Source of the DNA: Chloroflexota bacterium
Lineage (GTDB): Bacteria; Chloroflexota; Dehalococcoidia; Plut-88900
Direction of reading: 5' to 3'
DNA: 5,448 nt
Assembly: GCA_022566235.1 (NCBI GenBank)
Contig: JADFJI010000174.1
Location: forward strand, 1 to 5,448
Shown: positions 1 through 5,448 of the stretch, piece by piece
How the letters are laid out: every line of letters starts with the position of its first letter
Numbering within the stretch: the first letter of the stretch is position 1
The notes under the pieces: generated by a model
Told to the model about the DNA's origin: nothing
What the model saw: the letters and a program-made list of their open reading frames with translations, nothing else
Databases searched by the model: none
Program-made: the position numbers and the translations under genes

Positions 1-1476
1 AAGGAGGCGACCATCCAGATCCAGGTCGAAGCCCTGAGGAAGTATGCTCAGGACAAGGGCTACCAGATAGTAGTGGAGTACCTCGATGACGGCTATAGCG
101 GTGCCAAGCTTGACCGTCCGGGCCTGGACAAGTTACGGGATGGCCTCGGCTCCGGCGAGTTCGACGTAGTGCTCTTTCACTCACCCGACCGCCTGACCCG
201 CAGGGCCCTATACCAGAGCATCATGCTGGAGGAGATAGAGAAGTCCGGGGTCAAGTTCGAGTTCCTGAACCACCCGGTGGATGACAGCCCTGAAGGGAAG
301 ATGCTTCTGGGGATGCAGGGCCTCTTCGCCGAGTACGAGGGGACCAAAATTAGGGAGCGTACTCGTAGAGGTAAGCTGCACAGGGCCAGGGAAGGAGCCA
401 TGGTCGGAGGCTATGCCCCATACGGCTATCGCTCCATCCGTCGTACAGAGGACCACCGGGCCAGGTTAGAGATAGACGAGTACCAAGCCGTGGTGGTGAG
501 GCGGATGTATCAGTGGCTCATTGAGGACAAGAAGAGCCTCAGGGGGATAGCCAAACTGCTCACAGAGGAGGGCGTCGCCACGGCTCGGGGTGCAAGGCAG
601 TGGCAACCTATGGCGGTGTACAGGATGTTGACCAACCCTGCATATAAGGGCCAATACCGGTATCGGCACTCCGAACAGGAGGAAGTCCATATACCCGTAC
701 CCCGGATAGTAACGGATGAGATGTGGACCGCTGCCCAGACACAGCTGGTGGAGAATGCTAAGTATTCCCGCCGCAATAACAGCAGGAATAAGTATCTGCT
801 GAGGGGCCTTATCAAATGCCCCCGCTGTGGGGGGTCATATACGGGGCACACCCAACCCGGATATCGCAGCAACCGATGTATCAATCACGACCATGCCATC
901 TCCTCCACCGGCATACGGTGCCGTCCAGGGTCTGTATCAGGTCCCATGGTTGAAGAGGCGGTGTGGGCAGCGGTTTCTGAGGCCCTACGGCAGCCCGAGG
1001 TCTTGGCCGAGGAGTATCGGAGACGCCTAGATGCCTCAGGGTCGGCCGATGACCTGGAATTCGAGAAGAAGATTGCCATAGCACTGAAGCGGATTAAGGT
1101 TCGTGAGAACAGGGTCACCGATGCCTATATCAACGAGGTGATGGACCTGGAGCGGTACAAGGCCGAGATGGACAAGCTCACAACCGAGCGGGCAACAATA
1201 CAGCGGATAGAACAGGATGTCGACAGAAGGGCCAGGGAGCAGGAGCACAGCCGCAGCGCCTTAGACCAAATAAAGACGTTCTGCGGTCAGGTGTCTCAAG
1301 GCCTGGACAACCTAACTTTTGAGGAGAAGCAGCAGCTGCTCAGGCTGGTGGTTGTGCGGATTACCGTCGATAGTGGGAAGGTCACCATTGAGACCATTAT
1401 CCCCACTGGCCGGGACGAGGTTATATTGCGTAACCGTCGTCAGGACAGGCCTGGCCAGGAAGGGGGGATAAATTAG
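1..1476 (+). CDS. Large serine recombinase (resolvase/integrase family), 5'-truncated by the window edge
   Basis: A site-specific DNA recombinase of the large serine family, which integrates, excises or inverts DNA through a covalent phosphoserine intermediate. The reading frame is open from base 1, so the GTG at 73 is internal and the true start lies outside. The missing N-terminal stretch, perhaps 10-20 residues, would carry the catalytic Ser and its nearby Arg, so activity cannot be judged here. Numbering codons from base 1, the resolvase domain runs to about 120 with DDGYSGAKLDRPGLD and the SPDRLTR motif (Asp63, Arg64, Arg67). The recombinase domain follows (APYGYR at 139-144, TNPAYKG at 211-217). 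A zinc ribbon has Cys273 and Cys276 (CPRCGG), Cys293 and Cys307. A charged coiled-coil-like helix spans about 350-412, and the protein ends at TAG 1474-1476. The 491 visible codons fit a near full-length enzyme with no internal frameshift. No phage or transposon partner genes are visible, so the type of element is unknown. Confidence 0.93.
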   Translation, partial: KEATIQIQVEALRKYAQDKGYQIVVEYLDDGYSGAKLDRPGLDKLRDGLGSGEFDVVLFHSPDRLTRRALYQSIMLEEIEKSGVKFEFLNHPVDDSPEGKMLLGMQGLFAEYEGTKIRERTRRGKLHRAREGAMVGGYAPYGYRSIRRTEDHRARLEIDEYQAVVVRRMYQWLIEDKKSLRGIAKLLTEEGVATARGARQWQPMAVYRMLTNPAYKGQYRYRHSEQEEVHIPVPRIVTDEMWTAAQTQLVENAKYSRRNNSRNKYLLRGLIKCPRCGGSYTGHTQPGYRSNRCINHDHAISSTGIRCRPGSVSGPMVEEAVWAAVSEALRQPEVLAEEYRRRLDASGSADDLEFEKKIAIALKRIKVRENRVTDAYINEVMDLERYKAEMDKLTTERATIQRIEQDVDRRAREQEHSRSALDQIKTFCGQVSQGLDNLTFEEKQQLLRLVVVRITVDSGKVTIETIIPTGRDEVILRNRRQDRPGQEGGIN

Positions 1477-1486
1477 AGTTGATCCC

Positions 1487-1521
1487 TACTTGTCGGGACA
1501 CACCCGCTGTCCCGACAAGTA
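1487..1521. repeat. Perfect 14-bp inverted repeat with 7-nt spacer, just past the recombinase gene
   Basis: Left arm TACTTGTCGGGACA (1487-1500), spacer CACCCGC (1501-1507), right arm TGTCCCGACAAGTA (1508-1521). The match is perfect and begins 10 nt after the recombinase stop. It would form a strong RNA hairpin, so it may end recombinase transcription. However, no T-run follows on either strand (ACCGAATACC to the right, GGGATC reading left), which argues against a standard intrinsic terminator. The 35-bp dyad next to a serine recombinase gene could instead be a recombinase or regulator binding site, or part of an attachment site. The repeat itself is certain; the function is not decided. Confidence 0.85.
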
Positions 1522-1594
1522 CCGAATACCGGGACTCGTCTTCAGGACACCCACTTCCTTAAGAAGCTTATTAACTCCACTCACCCCTTTTTCG

Positions 1595-1624
1595 TTGACA
1601 ATGGCCTGGGGCCCGACCTATGAT
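1595..1624 (+). promoter_or_regulatory. Sigma70-type promoter for the phosphotriesterase-family gene
   Basis: A perfect -35 hexamer TTGACA (1595-1600) and a -10 hexamer TATGAT (1619-1624, five of six consensus bases) are separated by 18 nt. A short pyrimidine/T-rich stretch (CCCCTTTTTC, 1584-1593) precedes it. Transcription would begin near 1631, giving a leader of about 48 nt before the ATG at 1679. It is placed and oriented for the downstream hydrolase and implies that this gene is transcribed independently of the recombinase. No operator-like dyad was seen overlapping it. Confidence 0.72.
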
Positions 1625-1667
1625 AGCTGCCGCCCTTTGCCAGCGCACCCGTAAACCAGCACGCAGC

Positions 1668-1674
1668 GGGAGGA
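1668..1674 (+). promoter_or_regulatory. Ribosome binding site of the phosphotriesterase-family gene
   Basis: GGGAGGA lies 4 nt before the ATG at 1679. It fixes this start, which also agrees with where PTER-type proteins begin. Confidence 0.75.
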
Positions 1675-1678
1675 AGCC

Positions 1679-2731
1679 ATGTCCCCATCGCAGCTCTCGG
1701 GTAAGGTCCAGACGGTCCTCGGCCCCATTGCCCCCGACGATCTGGGCGTGACCCTGACCCACGAGCATCTGCTGATCCACTTTAAGCCCCTGTTCGCGGA
1801 ACCTGTGGAGGCCAGCCGGAAAGGCCTGTCCATGAGCCCGGTCACCATCGATGACCTGGGTTGGATCAGGGCCAACTGGGCCAATAACTACGAAAACCTG
1901 GGGCTGTACGATGAAGAGACGGCGATCGTAGAGATCTCCCGGTACTACCGGGCCGGAGGCCAGAGCCTTGTGGAAGCGAGCAACAACGGCATCGGTCGGG
2001 ACCCCCTGGCCCTGGCCCGTATATCCAGGGCTACGGGCCTGAACATCGTGATGGGCTCTGGATACTATGTAGAGTCCTTCCAACCCCCGGACTGGCGAAA
2101 CAAGAGCGAGGACTCGATGGTCGAAGAGATAGTCAGGGACGTGGAGGATGGGGTGGGAGATACCGGCATCCGTTCTGGAATAATTGGTGAGATAGGCTGC
2201 TCCTGGCCCTGGACCGAGGCTGAAAAGAGGTCCGTGAGGGCCGGGGCCAGGGCCCAGAGAGAAACGGGAGCCCCTCTGCTCATACATCCTGGACGAAATC
2301 CCTCGGCCCCCGGGCAGATCATCGAGGTGATCTCCGGCGCCGGTGGCGACGTCAGCCGGACCATAATGAGCCACATCGATCGTACCATCACCGACTTCGA
2401 GACTGTCAAGGCTCTTGCCGAGTCAGGCTGCTACATAGAGTACGACCTCTTCGGCCTGGAGGCTACATTCTACCCTCTGGCCCCAATAGAAATGCCCAAT
2501 GACGGTCAGAGGGTCGATTTCATCATCCGGCTCATCGAGGCTGGCCACCTGGGCCAGATAGTGGTGGCCCACGATACCGCCTGGAAGACCCGGCTGGTGC
2601 GGTACGGCGGCCACGGGTATGCTCATCTGATAGAGAGCGTGGTCCCCATCATGCGGAACAAGGGGATGAGCCAGGGTCAGATAGATGCCATCTTCGTGGA
2701 AAACCCAAAGAGGATACTGGCCTTTACATAA
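1679..2731 (+). CDS. Phosphotriesterase-superfamily metal hydrolase, PTER-like
   Basis: A 350-residue TIM-barrel amidohydrolase with a binuclear metal site, probably cytoplasmic since no signal peptide is seen. All expected ligands are visible: His28 and His30 (THEHL), bridging Glu171 (GIIGEIGCSWP), His203 (LIHPGR), His232 (MSHIDRT) and Asp299 (AHDTAWKTRL). The bridge is Glu, as in E. coli PHP and animal PTER, not the carboxylated Lys of true organophosphate-degrading phosphotriesterases, so paraoxonase-type activity should not be assumed. From memory, human PTER shares the N-terminal LSGKVQTVLG, the EIGCSWP and IHPGR segments, EYDLFG, YGGHGY and the ENPK ending, and has nearly the same length (about 349). 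Mammalian PTER has been reported to hydrolyse N-acetyltaurine. An amide or ester hydrolase is therefore a reasonable guess, but the substrate is unknown. The gene has its own promoter and Shine-Dalgarno sequence, and a hairpin about 100 nt past the stop may end its transcript. The family call is secure; the specificity is inference. Confidence 0.93.
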   Translation: MSPSQLSGKVQTVLGPIAPDDLGVTLTHEHLLIHFKPLFAEPVEASRKGLSMSPVTIDDLGWIRANWANNYENLGLYDEETAIVEISRYYRAGGQSLVEASNNGIGRDPLALARISRATGLNIVMGSGYYVESFQPPDWRNKSEDSMVEEIVRDVEDGVGDTGIRSGIIGEIGCSWPWTEAEKRSVRAGARAQRETGAPLLIHPGRNPSAPGQIIEVISGAGGDVSRTIMSHIDRTITDFETVKALAESGCYIEYDLFGLEATFYPLAPIEMPNDGQRVDFIIRLIEAGHLGQIVVAHDTAWKTRLVRYGGHGYAHLIESVVPIMRNKGMSQGQIDAIFVENPKRILAFT

Positions 2732-2786
2732 CGGTACTGTCCATCACCGATCTGTGCTGAAGTGACGAAGCGGCAGGCCCTATGAG

Positions 2787-2806
2787 GAGCCCCTCCGACG
2801 GGTCTC
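2787..2806. repeat. Imperfect REP-like hairpin, possibly a degraded dispersed intergenic repeat
   Basis: GAG C CCC (2787-2793) pairs with GGG T CTC (2800-2806) around the loop TCCGAC (2794-2799), with one C-T mismatch. The wider context, TGAGGAGCCCCTCCGACGGG followed by TCTCAGGACAGG, resembles the common bacterial intergenic repeat with a core like GAGCCCTTCGACGGGCTCAGGACAGG, but with a few changes. Only one copy is present in this window, so membership of a repeat family is inferred from recall. Confidence 0.45.
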
Positions 2807-2834
2807 AGGACAGGCGTGCAGGCCTAAAAATCTC

Positions 2835-2876
2835 TGGCCATCCTTCCAGTGCTGGAAGGACGGCCACCATTATTTA
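2835..2876 (+). terminator. Probable rho-independent terminator after the phosphotriesterase-family gene
   Basis: TGGCC-A-TCCTTCCAG (2835-2849) pairs with CTGGAAGGA-C-GGCCA (2852-2866): 14 pairs with a single A-C mismatch and a tight apex. A weakly T-rich stretch follows (CCATTATTTAG, from 2867), while AAAAA (2826-2830) precedes it and would act as a U-tract on the minus strand. It could thus work in both directions. It separates the hydrolase from the carboxyltransferase, making a single transcript less likely. The stem is clear; the modest T-tract lowers confidence. Confidence 0.6.
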
Positions 2877-2979
2877 GACGGCGTCGGCAAGGCTGCATAC
2901 CATTGGAGAACGCCCACGCCTCGCCATTCTAAAGAGGAACAGAGAAACGTTACCCGCTTGGGTATTAGAGCAGCTCCGT

Positions 2980-2987
2980 GGAGGTGA
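2980..2987 (+). promoter_or_regulatory. Strong ribosome binding site of the carboxyltransferase gene
   Basis: GGAGGTGA is a near-perfect anti-16S match ending 4 nt before the ATG at 2992. It fixes the start and suggests efficient translation. Confidence 0.82.
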
Positions 2988-2991
2988 CGGA

Positions 2992-4569
2992 ATGGCTGGA
3001 TTTACCTGGGAAGAGGCCCGTAAGCAGCTTAAACGGCGAAGAGAACTGGCGCTGCAACTCGGTGGGTCTGAGGCCGTAGCGCGGCAGCGCAGGGCCGGCC
3101 GTGGCACGATACGGGAGCGGATAACTGAACTTACAGATGAAGGGAGCTTCGTAGAGGTTGGTACCCTGGCCACCCACCGGCGTCGCGATGGCAAAGGCAA
3201 CATCCTAGAGGAGACGCCCTGGGGATACGTCGTTGGGTTAGCCAAGATAGATGGCAGGCCGGTGGCTGTCGGCGGCGAGGACTTCACAGTGCAAGGCGGG
3301 GCATCCACGGGGCACGTTAGTCGAAGGAAAGGAGGCATGGGAGGATTTATCGAGGACCTGGCCCATGAATATCGAATTCCTCTGATACTTTGCGTGGAGG
3401 GTGTCGGTGGCGGCGTGGGCGCCGAGGAGGACGAGGCCGGCCCGGCGACCCTTAGCTCTCAGGGACTGGGGAGAAGCTTCCAGCTGATGGGTGAGGTCCC
3501 GGTGCTGACGGCGGCTATGGGGGCTTGTGCCGGGTTCGCTGGAGGCCGGGTGGTGATTAGTCATTTCTCGGTAATGACCCGGGAGACGGCCTGCATCTTC
3601 GCAGGAGGCCCCCCTCTCGTCCAGCGGGCCCTGGGCGAGAAAGTAAATAAATTCGATCTTGGTGGAGCCAAGGTTCACACCAGGGGCTCGGGACTGGTCG
3701 ATAACGTCGCCGAAGATGAGGCGGATGCCTTAGCCCAGATCAAACGGGTCTTAAGCTATCTTCCTCAGAGCATTTGGGAGATGGCCCCCTTCTGCCCCAC
3801 CGACGATCCGACGGACCGTCGTGATGACGTTCTCTTGAAGATCATTCCGGAGGATCGGCGCCGGGCCTACGACACCCATGACGTCATTCAAGTCTTGATA
3901 GACCAGGGATCCTTCTTCGAGATAGGGCCCGATTGGGGAATGTGCTTCATCACGGGACTGGCGCGTATAGGCGGATACCCTGTAGGAGTCCTGGCCAACA
4001 ATCCGATGCACCTGGGCGGCGCACTGGATGCTCAGGGCTGCCAGAAACAGACCCGGTTTGTGGAGTTTTGCGATACTTTCAATATACCGCTGGTCTATCT
4101 GGTGGACGTGCCCGGCTTCATGATCGGCGAGGCCGCAGAGAGGGAAGGGACCCTGAGAAAGGGGATGCGGGCTATCCAGGCGATGGCCGAGATCACCGTA
4201 CCGATGGTGACTGTGTACATGCGGAAGGCCTTCGGCATGGCGGTGGACGCGACCAGTAACCTGGACAGGTTACACCTGAGGGTCGTCTGGCCAACGGTGG
4301 AATGGGGCAGCATGCCGGTGGAGGGTGGAGTGGCGGCGGCGCATCGACGGGAGATAGAGGCGGCCCCTGACCCCGAGATGCGCCGGGCCGAGATCGAAGG
4401 TAGACTCCTGGAAAAGGCCTATCCCTGGAAGATCTCGGAGGACTTCGGGCTGGAGGAGATGATAGACCCCACCGAGACCCGAGAGTACATCTATAATTTC
4501 ATCGACGCTGCCCAGGGCTCGATCCGCTCCAGCCTGGGGCCTAAGCCCCGATTCGGGCCTAGACTATAA
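2992..4569 (+). CDS. Acyl-CoA carboxylase carboxyltransferase (beta) subunit, propionyl/methylmalonyl-CoA type
   Basis: A 525-residue crotonase-fold protein, the usual length for the beta subunit of acyl-CoA carboxylases. These subunits move CO2 from biotin onto an acyl-CoA such as propionyl-CoA. The N-terminal half contains RRAGRGTIRERI, VGGEDFTVQGGA, the GACAGFAGGRVV turn (177-188) expected to form one oxyanion hole, and DLGGAKVHTRGSGLVDNVAEDE. The C-terminal half contains FFEIGPDWG, VGVLANNP, YLVDVPGFMIG (369-379) and MRKAFGMAVD (410-419), the second oxyanion-hole turn. Asp419 falls where the Asp that tunes acyl-chain choice sits in propionyl-CoA carboxylase beta (Asp422 in the Streptomyces enzyme, from memory). 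Several positions differ from the typical pattern: GACAGFAGGRVV where GPCAGGAVYSP is usual, and KAFGMAV where KAYGGAY is usual. The substrate may therefore not be propionyl-CoA. It carries no biotin domain and no biotin carboxylase is in the window, so it needs partners encoded elsewhere. A decarboxylase role is the main alternative. Confidence 0.93.
   Translation: MAGFTWEEARKQLKRRRELALQLGGSEAVARQRRAGRGTIRERITELTDEGSFVEVGTLATHRRRDGKGNILEETPWGYVVGLAKIDGRPVAVGGEDFTVQGGASTGHVSRRKGGMGGFIEDLAHEYRIPLILCVEGVGGGVGAEEDEAGPATLSSQGLGRSFQLMGEVPVLTAAMGACAGFAGGRVVISHFSVMTRETACIFAGGPPLVQRALGEKVNKFDLGGAKVHTRGSGLVDNVAEDEADALAQIKRVLSYLPQSIWEMAPFCPTDDPTDRRDDVLLKIIPEDRRRAYDTHDVIQVLIDQGSFFEIGPDWGMCFITGLARIGGYPVGVLANNPMHLGGALDAQGCQKQTRFVEFCDTFNIPLVYLVDVPGFMIGEAAEREGTLRKGMRAIQAMAEITVPMVTVYMRKAFGMAVDATSNLDRLHLRVVWPTVEWGSMPVEGGVAAAHRREIEAAPDPEMRRAEIEGRLLEKAYPWKISEDFGLEEMIDPTETREYIYNFIDAAQGSIRSSLGPKPRFGPRL
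4541..4562. other. Hairpin at the end of the carboxyltransferase gene, weak terminator candidate
   Basis: CTA-A-GCCC (4541-4548) can pair with GGGC-C-TAG (4555-4562). A competing fold, GGGGC-CTAA-GCCCC (4536-4549), overlaps it. Both lie in the last codons of the gene, and no T-run follows on either strand. They may simply reflect Gly/Pro/Arg codons, although the position between two convergent genes is where a shared terminator would be expected. Confidence 0.25.
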
Positions 4570-4607
4570 TACCTGTTTCTAGACTTCTCAATATAGGGCT
4601 GGATGGC

Positions 4608-5448
4608 CTAGTTGAAGCCGTACAGCCGGGCGGCGTTGGAATAGACGATTTTCTCCTGCTCATCCTCCGGGACCCCCTTCAGCACCTTGGCCAGGACCTT
4701 CCGGGAGTTGGGCCAGGTGGACTCCCTATGGGGGTAGTCGGAACCGAACATGATGTTGTCTACCCCGATGACCTCTCTAAGGGCAATGCCCAGCTCATCC
4801 TCCTGGAAGCACACGAACAGGTTTTCGTGGAAGACATCGCTGGGGAGCTTGTCGCCCTTGAACCTGATCTCGGTGACGTAGCGATGCTTCTCGTAGGCCA
4901 TGTCCATCTGCTTGATGAAATAGGGGGCCCAGGCCAGCTCGTACTCCACTACCCCTACCTTGAGCCTGGGATAACGCTCGAAGACCCCACCGAAGATCAT
5001 GCTGGCCACTGACCGCCTTACCCAGTAGTCCTGGGTGGCCCTGAAGGCCGAGGTGCCCGTGACCGAGGCGTTATTGGCAAAGGACCCTATGCGTCCGGGT
5101 CCCGGGCGGACCGACCCCGAGTGCATGCCGATGGGAAGGCCGGCGTCCTGGGCTGCGGCCCAGAAAGGCTCGAACTCCGGCTGGTCGTAGTGCCGGTCTT
5201 CTGAGACGTATGCCGGGATCACCAGGCCGGCCAGGCCCATTCCGGCGCACCGCTGCAGCTCGCTGATCGCATCATCGATGTCGTCGAAGCTGATGAGCCC
5301 CGTGCCTTTCAGCCTGTTGGGATAGGCCTGCCCGAACTCCGCGGACCAGCCGTTCAGGGCCCTGAAGCAGGCGGAAAGAAGCTCGCCCCCCACATCGACG
5401 GTGTAGAGTCGGGTCCCGATGGTGGAGTAGACCACCTCTCCCACCACT
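4608..5448 (-). CDS. Amidohydrolase-2 family (COG2159-type) metal-dependent hydrolase, N-terminus beyond the window
   Basis: The C-terminal 279 or more residues of a TIM-barrel amidohydrolase of the group that includes ACMS decarboxylase-like and other hydrolase or decarboxylase enzymes. The GTG codon at 5447-5445 is probably internal: family members usually carry 80-100 more residues, including the metal-binding HxH near the start (a DADxHxxEP-type motif). Numbering from that GTG, visible landmarks are VVYSTIG (5-11), ACFRALNGW (26-34), RLKGTGLI (45-52), FWAAAQDAGLPIGMHSG with metal-ligand candidate His109, VGVVEYELAWAPYFIKQMD, and GSDYPHREST with Asp237 as the likely catalytic or metal Asp and His240 and Glu242 nearby. 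It ends at TAG (4610-4608) in LYGFN, the typical family ending. It converges on the carboxyltransferase gene with a 38-nt gap, so it belongs to a different transcript. The substrate cannot be told; such genes are often present in many copies in environmental Chloroflexota and Actinobacteria. Confidence 0.9.
   Translation of the reverse strand, partial: VVGEVVYSTIGTRLYTVDVGGELLSACFRALNGWSAEFGQAYPNRLKGTGLISFDDIDDAISELQRCAGMGLAGLVIPAYVSEDRHYDQPEFEPFWAAAQDAGLPIGMHSGSVRPGPGRIGSFANNASVTGTSAFRATQDYWVRRSVASMIFGGVFERYPRLKVGVVEYELAWAPYFIKQMDMAYEKHRYVTEIRFKGDKLPSDVFHENLFVCFQEDELGIALREVIGVDNIMFGSDYPHRESTWPNSRKVLAKVLKGVPEDEQEKIVYSNAARLYGFN

Larger units (their letters stand above)
2732..2991. other. Non-coding gap between the hydrolase and carboxyltransferase genes
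   Basis: 260 nt with no convincing gene. It holds the REP-like hairpin and the terminator-like hairpin described separately. A promoter for the carboxyltransferase should lie between about 2877 and 2979, but the best pair found (TTGGAG at 2903 and CATTCT at 2925, 16 nt apart) matches consensus at only three of six bases each, so no promoter is called. Confidence 0.6.

Noticed and set aside
1..7. AAGGAGG at the very start of the window looks like a ribosome binding site.
   Set aside because: It is in frame with the recombinase, and the residues encoded from base 1 (KEATIQIQVEALRKYA) match the usual family sequence, so it is coding. The family start lies further upstream.
73..75. GTG as the start codon of the recombinase.
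   Set aside because: Starting there would remove the first strand and helix of the catalytic domain, whose sequence is plainly encoded upstream.
1560..1570. Short dyad TAAG-AAG-CTTA.
   Set aside because: Four-base arms are too short to support a function.
1571..2374. Long minus-strand open frame of 267 codons opposite the hydrolase gene.
   Set aside because: It is a shadow of the GC-rich hydrolase gene: Gly/Pro-rich, with no recognisable domain, and opposite a gene with complete catalytic motifs.
3933..4259. Plus-strand open frame of 108 codons inside the carboxyltransferase gene.
   Set aside because: It is a frame-shifted reading of the carboxyltransferase, rich in Arg and Gly, with no domain and no ribosome binding site of its own considered credible.
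4559..4584. Direct repeat CTAGAC at 4559-4564 and 4579-4584, two helical turns apart.
   Set aside because: Six bases repeated once is expected by chance, and no regulated promoter lies there.
5445..5447. GTG as the true start of the amidohydrolase.
   Set aside because: The protein would lack the N-terminal HxH metal site and the first barrel strand. The frame is open to the window edge, so truncation by the window is the simpler explanation.
1..5448. CRISPR array, tRNA or rRNA genes.
   Set aside because: No regularly spaced repeats, cloverleaf-like sequence or rRNA signature was seen on reading the gaps and gene ends.

Overview
This 5.4 kb, GC-rich bacterial window holds four protein genes. 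Two are cut by the window edges: a large serine recombinase (+, 5' end missing) and an amidohydrolase-2 family protein (-, N-terminus missing). Between them are two complete + strand enzyme genes, a phosphotriesterase-superfamily hydrolase and an acyl-CoA carboxylase carboxyltransferase subunit. Frequent ATA and AGG codons at high GC, the paralogue-rich enzyme families and a degraded GAGCCC/GGGCTC-type intergenic hairpin fit an environmental Chloroflexota (Dehalococcoidia-like) genome. That assignment rests on general impression only and is weak.

Layout: 1-1476 recombinase; 1477-1678 junction with a perfect 14-bp inverted repeat 10 nt after the recombinase stop, then a near-consensus sigma70-type promoter (TTGACA, 18 nt, TATGAT); 1679-2731 the hydrolase; 2732-2991 a non-coding gap with a REP-like imperfect hairpin and a terminator-like hairpin; 2992-4569 the carboxyltransferase behind a near-perfect Shine-Dalgarno sequence; 4570-4607 a short convergent gap; 4608-5448 the amidohydrolase on the opposite strand.

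How the genes relate: the recombinase is a mobility gene and probably marks the edge of an integrated element or a former insertion site. The other three look like accessory catabolic functions (hydrolysis of an amide or ester, carboxylation of an acyl-CoA, and a metal-dependent hydrolase or decarboxylase). They do not form one operon: the first two are separated by a probable terminator and the third converges on them. A shared pathway is therefore only a hypothesis.

The most striking observation is that the 1679-2731 product resembles, over its whole length, the animal phosphotriesterase-related protein PTER rather than the classical bacterial organophosphate hydrolases. It has matching length, N-terminus, Glu metal bridge and C-terminal motif. 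No clearly new multi-gene system is visible.
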